A stretch of 64,000 bases of DNA from Labrenzia sp. R4_2 (GCF_017743865.1 NZ_JAGHRJ010000004.1:372001-436000), one strand, 5' to 3'. Shown: positions 1 to 8,627, counted from the first letter of the stretch. Numbers and translations are program-made. The notes: generated from the letters alone by a model not told the origin.

Positions 1-1
1 A

Positions 2-1123
2 ACCGGCTGCAACCGCTGCCTAAACCTTTGCCCAACCGGTGCAATTACTCCCGCTGGAGATCACATCACCATCGACCCGATGGTCTGCGCAGGATGCGGG
101 ATGTGCTCAGCGGTGTGTCCGTCCGGCGCTGTTTCCTATGACGCTCCGACACCGCAACACGTCTTCAAGCGGATTGAGACGCTTTCAACGACCTGGCGGA
201 AGGCGTCAAACGAGCCTCCACGCCTGCTGGTCCATGATGCGGCCTACGGTCTCGAAATAATCCAACTGTCGGCCCGATACGGCAAAGGCCTGCCGATTGA
301 CGTTATTCCGCTGGAAGTATCGGCATTGGCCGCTTTCGGCCACGCAGAGGCTCTTGCAGCCCTTGGATGCGGATTCGCTGCAGTCGACATCCTTGTGTCA
401 CCCCAGACAGAACAGGATGGTCTCCCCTTCCAGGTCGATCTCGCAAACTCCATTTCCGGAAACAACCAGATTCGATTGCTCGAACCAACGGATCCGGATG
501 ATTTGGAAGCCGCGCTCTATGAAGAGGCGGAACGGACAGCAAACGAGGCCCCAATCCTTCCGCTTGGATCCCGCCGGCAGGTGACGCGCCTTGCCGCGAA
601 GACCTTGAACGCACCGGACGCTGTGCTGGAACTTCCTGCCGGAGCCCCTTACGGCGCCGTTGCCATAAACGAAGACGCTTGCACATTGTGCCTTTCGTGC
701 GTGTCCTTGTGCCCCTCCGGAGCCCTCAAGGAAAATCCTGATCAACCGCAACTTCGCTTCCAGGAAGACGCCTGCTTGCAATGCGGCATCTGCACAAACA
801 TCTGCCCGGAAAGCGCTCTTTCCCTGGTTCCCCAGCTGAACTTGACCGACGTGGCTTTGACACCGATTGTGCTGAAAGAGGAAGAACCGTTTGAGTGCAT
901 CGAATGCGGCAAACCGTTTGGGGTTCGCTCAACAGTCGAACGGATCATGGGGCAGCTCGCCGGCAAGCATTCCATGTTTAAAGATGGCGGGGCCGCCCGG
1001 ATGATCCAGATGTGTGACGATTGCCGGGTCAATGCGGCTTACCACAGCGAGAACAATCCGTTTGCATCCAACGAACGCCCGCGGGTTCGAACCACCGACG
1101 ACTATATCAGGCGCGACCATTGA
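2..1123 (+). CDS. Multi-cluster 4Fe-4S ferredoxin-type protein, 5' end outside window
   Basis: Electron carrier or assembly factor with several ferredoxin-type [4Fe-4S] sites, probably cytoplasmic. The frame stays open to the left edge, so the start is not visible; 373 residues are seen. One cluster motif is at the edge (CNRCLNLCP), a complete one follows (CAGCGMCSAVCP), and two more lie together in the C-terminal half (CTLCLSCVSLCP and CLQCGICTNICP). A CIECG...CDDC pair near the C-terminus could bind zinc or another cluster. Downstream genes include Mrp and two small uncharacterised families that I associate with formate dehydrogenase maturation, so a role there is inferred rather than seen. 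It converges on the cytochrome gene with 16 bases between them. Confidence 0.85.
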   Translation, partial: TGCNRCLNLCPTGAITPAGDHITIDPMVCAGCGMCSAVCPSGAVSYDAPTPQHVFKRIETLSTTWRKASNEPPRLLVHDAAYGLEIIQLSARYGKGLPIDVIPLEVSALAAFGHAEALAALGCGFAAVDILVSPQTEQDGLPFQVDLANSISGNNQIRLLEPTDPDDLEAALYEEAERTANEAPILPLGSRRQVTRLAAKTLNAPDAVLELPAGAPYGAVAINEDACTLCLSCVSLCPSGALKENPDQPQLRFQEDACLQCGICTNICPESALSLVPQLNLTDVALTPIVLKEEEPFECIECGKPFGVRSTVERIMGQLAGKHSMFKDGGAARMIQMCDDCRVNAAYHSENNPFASNERPRVRTTDDYIRRDH

Positions 1124-1139
1124 CCGTGCCTGATCAGGA

Positions 1140-1898
1140 TCACTGGTACTGGAGCGGCGCGCCCAAATCGGCCGGCGGGATGCGTGAAACAAAGGCGAGG
1201 ATGGCATCCAGATCTTCCAACGTCATTTCGACCGGGACGATGGGCGGCGGTCGTGTTTCATCGAACGGCTCCGTTACGTCTTCGATCAGCGTAAATGACG
1301 GATGCGGATTGAGCGCGAAAAACGCCTCGAATCGCGGCTTCCAGTCGGCGAGCGTTCGAAGAATCGCAAAAGACGGAGTAGAGCCGATGCCCGCCATGCG
1401 CGTTGCGGCATTAACCCGGTGGCACCGCCCGCAATGCACCACGGCGAGCTTCTCGCCTTTTCCCGCATCTCCGGCGATCAATCCGTCGTCAACTTCCTTT
1501 GCGACAGGGGCTGCAGCGGTAAACGCAACGCCATCCTTAGCCGGAAAACCATCAATGGTTCGCCGGCCGACATCGCCGGTAAGCCAGTCCATAAATCTTT
1601 TGGTACCGCCCGTTTCCTGTTCGACAGATGCGTACCATGTGCGGTCCAACCCTTCGAATACTGGTGTTCCGCCTTCCTCATCCAATAGCCGCACTTCGGC
1701 TGGATCCTCAGGCGAAACCAGTTCGATCCGCGTATTCGTTTTCAAGGAAAATCGGGGCAGCAGGTATTTCAGGAAACCGCTGTCGTTGAGATCTTGCGGC
1801 ACGCTGAGCCGAAACGGCTCCGCAGAACGCACAGCATTAACAGACGCGCTCATCCAGATGCACGCAAACACGAATATCAATAGTTTCCGGCAGGCCAC
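1140..1898 (-). CDS. c-type cytochrome with truncated tungstate/molybdate-binding-like N-terminal domain
   Basis: Exported single-heme cytochrome c, probably periplasmic. An N-terminal hydrophobic signal peptide ends near residue 26. One heme site, CGRCH, is at residues 156-160, and Met residues after it could supply the sixth ligand. The part before the heme domain is unusual: DSGFLKYLLPRF (residues 39-50) and RFMDWLTGDVGRRTIDGF (101-118) resemble the first and last strands of TupA-type tungstate-binding proteins, with the middle of that fold missing. I chose the GTG at 1898 because AAGGAGGA lies just before it; a GTG at 1913 would put that site inside the gene. It is divergent from the DUF6494-like gene. 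The domain resemblance is by eye and needs a profile search. Confidence 0.8.
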   Translation of the reverse strand: MACRKLLIFVFACIWMSASVNAVRSAEPFRLSVPQDLNDSGFLKYLLPRFSLKTNTRIELVSPEDPAEVRLLDEEGGTPVFEGLDRTWYASVEQETGGTKRFMDWLTGDVGRRTIDGFPAKDGVAFTAAAPVAKEVDDGLIAGDAGKGEKLAVVHCGRCHRVNAATRMAGIGSTPSFAILRTLADWKPRFEAFFALNPHPSFTLIEDVTEPFDETRPPPIVPVEMTLEDLDAILAFVSRIPPADLGAPLQYQ

Positions 1899-1991
1899 GC
1901 GCTCCTCCTTCACGCAGCTGACATCAGGCTATAAGCGTAGAAGCGAAGATGCCGATACGTCAATGCATGTCAAAACAACGGGGAGGTCCAA

Positions 1992-2180
1992 ATGAACGAC
2001 GACTTTAACATGTCCATGCGCAAATTCCTGAAACAGGTCGGTGTCACATCACAACAAGCCATTGAAAATGCAGTTCGCGAAGCTGGCGCACCTGAAGGCA
2101 AAAGCTTTAACGTAAAGGCCGTGATCGTGATCGAGGAACTCGGCCTTGAGCATGTCGTTGAAGGCGAAATCAAGGGGTAA
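1992..2180 (+). CDS. Small DUF6494-like protein
   Basis: A 62-residue protein that I recognise, with some caution, as the small alphaproteobacterial family DUF6494; no biochemical function is known to me. It is acidic, has no membrane segment or signal peptide, and contains a predicted helix-rich N-terminal half (FLKQVGVTSQQAIENAVREA) followed by a short strand (VKAVIVIEEL). A clear ribosome site, GGGGAGG, lies 7 bases before the ATG. Only 7 bases separate it from the preferred GTG of mrp, so the two are cotranscribed. The longest possible mrp frame would overlap this gene, which is one reason to prefer the later mrp start. Confidence 0.75.
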   Translation: MNDDFNMSMRKFLKQVGVTSQQAIENAVREAGAPEGKSFNVKAVIVIEELGLEHVVEGEIKG

Positions 2181-2187
2181 GGCAGAC

Positions 2188-3327
2188 GTGTCCCTTTCAC
2201 GCGAAACTGTTATCGAAACACTCAAGGCGATCGTGGATCCGGCAACCGGGGAAGACCTCCCGGCAACAGGCATGATCCGCGGCCTCAAGGTTACTGATGG
2301 GACTGTGCGGTTCGTCCTTCAGATCGATCAAACTCGGGTTGATGAGATGGAACGGCTCCGTGAGGACGCCGTCCAGCGGCTTGAAGCCTTGCCTGACTGC
2401 TCGTCTGCGCAAGTGATCCTGACATCGCATTCCGACCAACCAACCGCTCCAGCCCCGGCGACACCACTTGCGCCGGCTCCTCAGGCAGGTCCTGGAGAGC
2501 TGAAGCCGATCAAACCGATCCCGGCCGCACCTGGCACTTCCGGACCGCAGCATGTGCCGGGTATCAAGAAGATCATCGCGATTGCGTCCGGCAAGGGCGG
2601 TGTCGGAAAGTCGACTGTTGCTTCTAACCTTGCCTGTGCTCTGGCCGCACAAGGCTTGAATGTCGGTCTTCTGGATGCGGACGTTTACGGTCCGTCGCAA
2701 CCTGAAATGCTCGGCATCAAAGGACGACCGTCTTCACCGGATGGTCAGACCATTTTGCCGCTGCGGAACCACGGCGTGACACTGATGTCGATCGGCCTGA
2801 TGACATCTGGCGACAAGGCTGTCGTCTGGCGGGGCCCCATGCTGATGGGCGCTTTGCAACAGATGATGAGCCAGGTTCAATGGGGTGCCCTGGATATCCT
2901 GATTGTCGATCTGCCACCGGGAACCGGCGACGTCCAGATGACATTGTCGCAGAAGTTCATTGTCGACGGAGCAGTGATTGTTTCCACACCGCAGGACATT
3001 GCCTTGCTGGATGCGCGCAAGGGCATCGACATGTTCCAGGAAATGAAAGTGCCAATCCTTGGCATGGTGGAGAACATGTCGACGCATATCTGTTCGAAAT
3101 GCGGAAACGAGGAGCATATCTTCGGCCATGGCGGCGTTGCCAAGGAGGCCGCAAACCTGCGGGTTCCAGTGCTTGCGGAAATACCATTGCACCTCAACAT
3201 CCGCACCGCTGCAGATGGCGATACACCAGCTGTGATCAAGGCGCCGGATGCGCCGGAATCGGCAGCCTTCAAGAAGCTGGCGACAGCAGTGACAGACCAG
3301 CTTGCCGCTCAGGAGAGCCCGGCGTGA
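2188..3327 (+). CDS. mrp: Mrp/NBP35-family iron-sulfur cluster carrier ATPase
   Basis: Cytoplasmic P-loop ATPase that carries and delivers [4Fe-4S] clusters to target proteins (ApbC/Mrp family). The N-terminal 90 residues form a MIP18/DUF59-type domain, followed by a Pro/Ala-rich linker and the ATPase domain with the deviant Walker A motif SGKGGVGKSTV, the DLPPGTGDVQ segment and a CSKCG cluster-binding pair. Length (379 residues from the GTG start) is normal for the family. I chose GTG at 2188 because GGTAAGG sits 5 bases upstream; an ATG at 2146 would overlap the preceding gene by 35 bases. It overlaps the next gene by four bases (GTGA). Placement among iron-sulfur and accessory genes suggests a dedicated cluster-delivery role. 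Confidence 0.93.
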   Translation: MSLSRETVIETLKAIVDPATGEDLPATGMIRGLKVTDGTVRFVLQIDQTRVDEMERLREDAVQRLEALPDCSSAQVILTSHSDQPTAPAPATPLAPAPQAGPGELKPIKPIPAAPGTSGPQHVPGIKKIIAIASGKGGVGKSTVASNLACALAAQGLNVGLLDADVYGPSQPEMLGIKGRPSSPDGQTILPLRNHGVTLMSIGLMTSGDKAVVWRGPMLMGALQQMMSQVQWGALDILIVDLPPGTGDVQMTLSQKFIVDGAVIVSTPQDIALLDARKGIDMFQEMKVPILGMVENMSTHICSKCGNEEHIFGHGGVAKEAANLRVPVLAEIPLHLNIRTAADGDTPAVIKAPDAPESAAFKKLATAVTDQLAAQESPA

Positions 3328-4031
3328 ATGATCTCCAATTTCCGCCTCTCTTCCAGGGAGAACCCGTCACCGGCTCGGCCGACCCCTTCGATCGGGCAAT
3401 CGCCCTTGCTGTGGCAGGAACAGACCCCGGAACTGTTGTTTATAACCTTGGAGGTGGCACATTACGGGCAAGCCTGATCTTCGCTCCGGAAGTGCCACTG
3501 GAAGAAGCGATGAGTATGCTGCCTGTCTGCGGCCTCGGATTTCAGGCAGCTCTTGGCGCTCTCGCCCCGCCCGAGGTCGCAGTTCATCTGGATTGGGCTG
3601 GCGGCATTCGGGTAAACGGGGCCACCTGCGGGCGTTTTCGCGCACGCGCTTCAGGAGCAAACCCGACCGAAACACCGGACTGGTTGATTGTCGGCCTGGA
3701 GCTCAGTGTTCAAAACCTTGAGGGAAATCCAGGCAACGATCCAGACCGGACCTCCTTGATTGAAGAGGGTTGCGGCGAAGTTGAACCCGAACGGCTACTG
3801 GAAAGCTGGGTTCGCCACACGCTTTACTGGATCAACCGATGGCAGGAAGACGGGCCTCGTCCGGTGCATGCAGAATGGCGCGGCCTTGCAAAAAACCTCG
3901 GTGAAGACATCGATTTCAACGGCGGAAACGGGACATTCGTTGGCGTTGATGAGTTTTTCGGTATGCTGATGCGGACGGATGGTGAAACAAAGCTTATTCC
4001 GCTATCCACCCAACTTGAGGGATCAAAATGA
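3324..4031 (+). CDS. Biotin/lipoate-protein-ligase-like protein with DUF4444-like C-terminus
   Basis: Belongs by overall pattern to the biotin/lipoate A/B ligase superfamily, with a C-terminal region (GLAKNLGEDI to FFGMLMR) like DUF4444. The translation starts at a GTG that overlaps the mrp stop by four bases; the reading frame is open far upstream, but that part lies inside mrp and is not used. In true biotin ligases the core reads KWPND and NGxKxxG; here the corresponding stretch reads DWAGGIRVNGATCG, so the adenylate-binding lysine appears to be Thr. It may therefore not be an active protein ligase. Length is 235 residues. It overlaps the following gene by ATGA, so it belongs to the same operon. 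Substrate is unknown. Confidence 0.75.
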   Translation: MNDLQFPPLFQGEPVTGSADPFDRAIALAVAGTDPGTVVYNLGGGTLRASLIFAPEVPLEEAMSMLPVCGLGFQAALGALAPPEVAVHLDWAGGIRVNGATCGRFRARASGANPTETPDWLIVGLELSVQNLEGNPGNDPDRTSLIEEGCGEVEPERLLESWVRHTLYWINRWQEDGPRPVHAEWRGLAKNLGEDIDFNGGNGTFVGVDEFFGMLMRTDGETKLIPLSTQLEGSK

Positions 4032-4510
4032 AGCTTGCCCGCGCGATCCATCTCGATGAGAGCGACCAGAACGTTTATTTTTCGCCAGCAAGAACTGGCG
4101 AATGGTGCCTATCCGGCGGCTTTGAGTTCTCGGACTGGACGGAGGCGGAGCTCACCGGCAAGGCCAGGCAGGCCTTTGTCAACGGCTGGCTCGGATTGGA
4201 AACCTTCGGCCGGGTGACATTTGTTGCTGTCACTCCGATTGAGGAGCCGGAGTTCAACCAACTGGTGGACCGGCTGGCACAACACTTTGTCGACATCTAT
4301 GGCGCCCCGTCTGTCGAGGCAGCAAGGGGCGTTGCGTCCGAAGAGCTGTCCTACATGGCCTCCATGTGCGCAGAGCACGACGATAACACGCTCCTCGCCG
4401 TCCAGCGTGAACTCTCGGACGAAGGCCTCCGGGAGGGCTTCTCGGCAATCAAGCCCCAAGCGGCAGAGCTCGACATGGTCGCCGTGCATGGAGACATGGG
4501 CGGGCACTAA
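4028..4510 (+). CDS. DUF6505-like protein
   Basis: A 160-residue acidic protein with no signal peptide or membrane segment. I recognise it as the alphaproteobacterial family DUF6505, with moderate certainty; no function is known to me. The start overlaps the stop of the ligase-like gene (ATGA), and the gene is followed after 23 bases by a strong hairpin, so it ends the accessory operon. A His/Glu/Asp-rich tail (CAEHDDNTLL and HGDMGGH at the C-terminus) could bind metal, but this is only a suggestion. Its steady association with Mrp and the ligase-like gene suggests work on the same target enzyme. Confidence 0.7.
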   Translation: MKLARAIHLDESDQNVYFSPARTGEWCLSGGFEFSDWTEAELTGKARQAFVNGWLGLETFGRVTFVAVTPIEEPEFNQLVDRLAQHFVDIYGAPSVEAARGVASEELSYMASMCAEHDDNTLLAVQRELSDEGLREGFSAIKPQAAELDMVAVHGDMGGH

Positions 4511-4533
4511 GTTCTCTACAGTTCAAAAATAGA

Positions 4534-4557
4534 AAAGGGCGCCGGTTGGCGCCCTTT
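4534..4557. terminator. Bidirectional terminator between convergent operons
   Basis: A perfect 10-base stem, AAAGGGCGCC / GGCGCCCTTT, with a GGTT loop. It lies between the DUF6505-like gene and the alcohol dehydrogenase gene, which converge here, and is flanked by A-rich sequence on the left so that a U-run follows on the minus strand. Confidence 0.85.
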
Positions 4558-4585
4558 ACGTGCTGATCGTCCGCTTTTGTTGAGA

Positions 4586-5731
4586 TCACATGATCTCTTC
4601 GAAAAGCGCTCGCGTGTTTTCGGCGGTCATCTCGATCGGATTACCACCAGTGCTCGGGTCACGAAGAGCCGCCGCGGTCAGTTCCTCGATATTCGAATCC
4701 TTGACGCCGAGTTCGGTCAAGGTTTTCGGAATGTTCATCGAAGCGTTGAACTCATCCACGAACGCGCAGAAGCCGTCAAAACCGCCTGAAATACCGAGAT
4801 AGCCTGCTGCCTTGTCGAACCGGCCCGCAATTGCGGACTTGTTGAACTGGAGGACTGCCGGCATGCACACGGCGTTTGTTGTGCCGTGGTGCGTGTGGTG
4901 AACCGCGCCAATCGGATGGCTGAGTGCGTGAATGGCGCCGAGGCCCTTCTGGAACGCGGTCGCGCCCATGGCAGCCGCCGACATCATGTGTCCGCGTGCT
5001 TCCAGATCCGTGCCATCGGCGTAGGCCCGAGGCAGATAGTCCACAACCAGACGCATGCCTTCCAGCGCAATGCCCTGGCTCATCGGATGGTAGTGCGGGC
5101 TGGAATAGGCTTCCACACAGTGGGCAAAGGCATCGAGGCCCGTTCCAGCGGTCAGGAACTTCGGCATTCCGACCGTCAGTTCCGGATCGCAGATCACCAC
5201 GGACGGCAGCATCTTCGGATGGAAGATGATTTTCTTTTCCGCCGTATCGACCTTGGTGATGATGCTGGCGCGGCCAACTTCGGATCCGGTCCCGGCGGTT
5301 GTCGGAACAGCGACGATCGGCGCGATCGCATCGGCATTTGCCCGGGTCCACCAGTCGCCAATGTCCTCAAAGTCCCAAAGCGGACGGGTCTGCCCCGCCA
5401 TGAAGGCAATGACCTTGGCAAGATCCAGCCCGGATCCGCCACCAAACGCGACGACACCATCATAGCCGCCATCCTGGTAAACCTTAACGCCTTCAGCGGC
5501 GTTCAGATCCGTCGGGTTGGGATCCACTTCTGAAAACAGGCCCCGGCCCAGACCGGCAGCATCCAGCAGGTCCAGGGTCTTGGTGGTGATGTCCATGCTT
5601 GCCAGACCTTTGTCCGTAACAAGCAGCGGCTTGGAGATACCGGACGCCTTACAGGCATCGGCGATTTCCGAAATACGTCCTGCGCCGAAGCGCATGGCGG
5701 TTGGATATGACCAATTGGCAGTCAGCACCAT
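4586..5731 (-). CDS. Iron-containing alcohol dehydrogenase
   Basis: NAD(P)-dependent group III alcohol dehydrogenase, 381 residues, normal for the family. The nucleotide-binding GGGSGLD and the VPTTAGTGSEV segment are present. The metal-ligand regions are clear: DAFAHCVEAY supplies Asp and His, and HALSHPIG...HHTHHG supplies two further His. It is the last gene of a three-gene unit with an aldehyde dehydrogenase (1 base between stop and start) and a glutamine-synthetase-like ligase, so the alcohol substrate may be a gamma-glutamylated amino alcohol; this is inference. A terminator follows downstream at 4534-4557. Confidence 0.92.
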   Translation of the reverse strand: MVLTANWSYPTAMRFGAGRISEIADACKASGISKPLLVTDKGLASMDITTKTLDLLDAAGLGRGLFSEVDPNPTDLNAAEGVKVYQDGGYDGVVAFGGGSGLDLAKVIAFMAGQTRPLWDFEDIGDWWTRANADAIAPIVAVPTTAGTGSEVGRASIITKVDTAEKKIIFHPKMLPSVVICDPELTVGMPKFLTAGTGLDAFAHCVEAYSSPHYHPMSQGIALEGMRLVVDYLPRAYADGTDLEARGHMMSAAAMGATAFQKGLGAIHALSHPIGAVHHTHHGTTNAVCMPAVLQFNKSAIAGRFDKAAGYLGISGGFDGFCAFVDEFNASMNIPKTLTELGVKDSNIEELTAAALRDPSTGGNPIEMTAENTRALFEEIM

Positions 5732-5732
5732 C

Positions 5733-7118
5733 TTATTGAGCTTTCTTGAGGTGATAGGATTTCGGACGTGTCAGATTGTGATAGCCGATAATGGACAGCC
5801 CGCCGCCGCGGCCGGTGTCCTTACAACCTGTCCAGCACAGCGCCGGATCCAGATAATCTGCACGATTGAGGAAGACGGTTCCGGTCTCGATTTGATCGCC
5901 GATGGCTTCCGCGCGGGCGACATCCCGGGTCCAGAGCGATGCTGTCAGACCGAAATTGCTGTCGTTCATCAGCTGGATAGCTTCCGCATCGTCTTTGACC
6001 TTCATGATGCCGACAACGGGACCGAAGCTCTCATCGCGCATAACGCGCATGGAATGATCCACATCGACGAGGATTTGCGGCATCAAGTAGGCGCCGCCAT
6101 CATCTTCCGGGAACTTTGCAGGATCGATCAGGGCCTTGGCCCCATCTGCAATGGCTTCTTGCGTCTGGGCACGGACTTCTGCCGCGAAACGGGCATGCGC
6201 CATCGGACCAAGGGTCGTTTCGGGGTCAAGCGGATTGCCGAGTTTGTAGCCTTCGACAATCTTTACCGCCTTTTCGACAAAGGCGTCATAGAGGCTCTCC
6301 ACCACATAGATCCGCTCAATGCCGCAGCAGCATTGACCGGCATTGAACATGGCCCCATCGATCAGTGTATCGACCGCTGCATCAAGATCCGCATCTTCCA
6401 TGACGTAGCCCGGGTCTTTGCCGCCGAGCTCAAGACCAACCCCGGTAAACGTTCCAGCTGCGGCCTTTTCCATCGCCTGACCGCCCCCTACTGAGCCCGT
6501 GAAATTCACGAAACCAAAGGACTTTTCAGCAATCAGCGCAGAGGTTGTCGCGTGATCCAGAAATACATTCTGGAATACGTCTTCCGGAACGCCTGCTTCG
6601 TGGAAAGCCTTCGCCATGCGCTCGCCAACCAACAGCGTTTGAGAGGCATGTTTCAGAACAACAGAGTTCCCTGCGATCAACGCGGGTGCGACCGTATTGA
6701 TCGCGGTCATATAAGGGTAATTCCAAGGAGCCACGACAAGCACCACGCCATGGGGCACGCGCTTGATCATCCGCTTGAATGCCGCATCATCGGCAACTTC
6801 GATCGGCGCCAGTGCCTCGGCAGCAATCTCCGCCATGTAAGAGGCACGCTCTGTAAAGCCGCCAAACTCACCACCGTAGCGGACGGGACGGCCCATCTGA
6901 TGGGCGAGTTCGGGAACGATCTCGTCGTTCATCTCACCGACCTTGGCAACTCCGGCGAGAACAAGAGAGATCCGGTCTTCCAGCTGACGTGCTTGCCAGG
7001 CGAGCTGAGCGGATTTTGCCCGCGCTACAGCCTCACGGGCGTCCTCGGCGGACAAGACAGGGCGCTCCGCATAGACCGAACCGTCAATCGGAGAAATACA
7101 GGTTACTTTGCTTGTCAT
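5733..7118 (-). CDS. NAD(P)-dependent aldehyde dehydrogenase
   Basis: Oxidises an aldehyde to the acid in the cytoplasm. The 461-residue protein has the family's Glu motif (GLELGGKDPGYV) and the catalytic cysteine in FNAGQCCCGIERIYV, where three Cys lie in a row. The cofactor-site segment VVAPWNYPYMTA is also clear. It sits between the glutamine-synthetase-like gene (2 bases upstream) and the iron alcohol dehydrogenase (1 base downstream), so the two dehydrogenases probably act in sequence, alcohol to aldehyde to acid. In the related putrescine pathway PuuC does this step on a gamma-glutamyl aldehyde; the analogy is inferred. Confidence 0.93.
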   Translation of the reverse strand: MTSKVTCISPIDGSVYAERPVLSAEDAREAVARAKSAQLAWQARQLEDRISLVLAGVAKVGEMNDEIVPELAHQMGRPVRYGGEFGGFTERASYMAEIAAEALAPIEVADDAAFKRMIKRVPHGVVLVVAPWNYPYMTAINTVAPALIAGNSVVLKHASQTLLVGERMAKAFHEAGVPEDVFQNVFLDHATTSALIAEKSFGFVNFTGSVGGGQAMEKAAAGTFTGVGLELGGKDPGYVMEDADLDAAVDTLIDGAMFNAGQCCCGIERIYVVESLYDAFVEKAVKIVEGYKLGNPLDPETTLGPMAHARFAAEVRAQTQEAIADGAKALIDPAKFPEDDGGAYLMPQILVDVDHSMRVMRDESFGPVVGIMKVKDDAEAIQLMNDSNFGLTASLWTRDVARAEAIGDQIETGTVFLNRADYLDPALCWTGCKDTGRGGGLSIIGYHNLTRPKSYHLKKAQ

Positions 7119-7120
7119 GT

Positions 7121-8488
7121 TTAGGCTCTTTCAAAACCCCGGGCGATTTCAAAATCGGTGACAGCCCGGTCGAACTCTTCGATTTCCCATTCCGCTGCGC
7201 GGGCATAGTGGTCAATGACCGCGTCGGAGAAAGCTTCCCGCAGGAATTTTGATTTGCGCAGTGTTTCGCGCGCATCCCGCAAGGTGTGCGGGATTTCCTT
7301 GGCTTTTTTTGCTTCATAGACGTCACCGGATGTCGGCTTGTCGAGCGGCAGCTCATCCTCAATTCCCTTGAGGCCCGCTGCGATCTGAACTGCGAGCGCC
7401 AGATATGGGTTCAGGTCCGAACCGCCAATGCGGCACTCGATGCGCAGCGCTTTGGTCCCCTCGCCACACAAGCGGAACCCGGCGGTGCGGTTGTCGACAG
7501 ACCAGACCATCTTGGTCGGCGCGAAAGTCCCTTTTTGGAAGCGTTTGTAGCTGTTGATGTAAGGCGCCAGGAAGTAGGTGTAGTCGGGCGCATATTTGAT
7601 AAGACCAGCCAGATAATGCTGCATCAACGCAGACATTCCGTATTCACCATCAGGATCGCAAAAGACATTGTTTCCGTCTTTGTCGAACAGCGACTGGTGC
7701 ACGTGAGATGAAGAGCCAACCTTGTCGCTCGCCCATTTCGGCAGGAACGTCGCTGACCGACCCTTTGCCCATGCGATTTCCTTTACCGCGTGCTTTGAGA
7801 TTGTATGATACTCGGCGGTATCAAGAGCCGGTGCGTACTTGATATTGAGCTCTTCCTGACCGGCTTCGGCCTCACCCTTGGTATTCTCGACCGGAATTCC
7901 AGCGGCATAGAGACCGTTGCGGATCGGCCGCATCACGTCCTCTTCCTTCGTTGTTTGAAGGATGTGGTAGTCTTCGTTGTAGCCGGAGATCGGCTCCATA
8001 TCCCGGTAACCGCTCTTGCGCAGCTCATCGAAGCTCTTCTCGAAAAGGAAGAACTCAAGTTCGGTTGCCATGATCGGTGTAAGGCCCAAGGCGTTCATGC
8101 GCGCAACCTGGGTCTTGAGCATCGCGCGCGGCGAGTGCGGAACTTCCTTGTGAGTGTGGTGATCAAGAACATCACAGATCACCATGGCCGTGCCTTCGAG
8201 CCACGGAATGCGGCGGATCGTGGTGAGATCCGGCTTCATGACGTAGTCGCCATAGCCGCCCGACCAACTGGTCGCGGCATAGCCCTCCACGGTGTACATC
8301 TCTAGGTCCGTTGCCAGCAGGTAATTGCAGCAATGGGTTTCTTCGTAAGCGCTGTCCACGAAATGCTGGGCCAGAAAGCGTTTGCCCATCAACCGTCCCT
8401 GCATATCGACGATGCAAGCAAGTACTGTGTCGATCTCACCCGATGTCACGAGTGATTTCAGGGCATCAAAGGTCAGATTTCCCGGCAT
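7121..8488 (-). CDS. Glutamine-synthetase-family gamma-glutamyl amine ligase
   Basis: ATP-dependent ligase of the glutamine synthetase fold, 455 residues. Family signatures are visible: ENTKGEAEAGQEELNIKYA (metal and glutamate site), GSSSHVHQSLFDKDG, and the phosphate-binding stretch KGTFAPTKMVWSVDNRT followed by RIECRIGGSDLNPY. The neighbours are not nitrogen-assimilation genes but an aldehyde and an alcohol dehydrogenase, so it more likely couples glutamate to an amine (compare PuuA, GlnA4, IpuC) than to ammonia. No adenylylation-loop signature typical of GlnA (NLYDLPPEE) is seen. It heads the three-gene unit and is separated from the TRAP genes by a terminator at 8541-8572, so it may have its own promoter. 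Confidence 0.85.
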   Translation of the reverse strand: MPGNLTFDALKSLVTSGEIDTVLACIVDMQGRLMGKRFLAQHFVDSAYEETHCCNYLLATDLEMYTVEGYAATSWSGGYGDYVMKPDLTTIRRIPWLEGTAMVICDVLDHHTHKEVPHSPRAMLKTQVARMNALGLTPIMATELEFFLFEKSFDELRKSGYRDMEPISGYNEDYHILQTTKEEDVMRPIRNGLYAAGIPVENTKGEAEAGQEELNIKYAPALDTAEYHTISKHAVKEIAWAKGRSATFLPKWASDKVGSSSHVHQSLFDKDGNNVFCDPDGEYGMSALMQHYLAGLIKYAPDYTYFLAPYINSYKRFQKGTFAPTKMVWSVDNRTAGFRLCGEGTKALRIECRIGGSDLNPYLALAVQIAAGLKGIEDELPLDKPTSGDVYEAKKAKEIPHTLRDARETLRKSKFLREAFSDAVIDHYARAAEWEIEEFDRAVTDFEIARGFERA

Positions 8489-8540
8489 GTTGTCTGGTCC
8501 CTATTTGGCGGTTTACGAGCGCTCTTATTCAAAAAAATTC

Positions 8541-8572
8541 CCGGTCCGGAGGGTTCTATTTTTCCGGACCGG
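8541..8572 (-). terminator. Terminator of the TRAP operon
   Basis: A perfect 10-base stem (CCGGTCCGGA / TCCGGACCGG) with a 12-base loop, followed on the minus strand by a run of seven T. It lies between dctP and the glutamine-synthetase-like gene. A second, weaker hairpin (CCGGCCA / TGGCCGG, 8585-8613) sits immediately after dctP. Confidence 0.8.
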
Positions 8573-8627
8573 TAGTTGCAAGAACCGGCCACCCCGAAGG
8601 GTGAGATGGCCGGCTCCAGGGCTTGCA

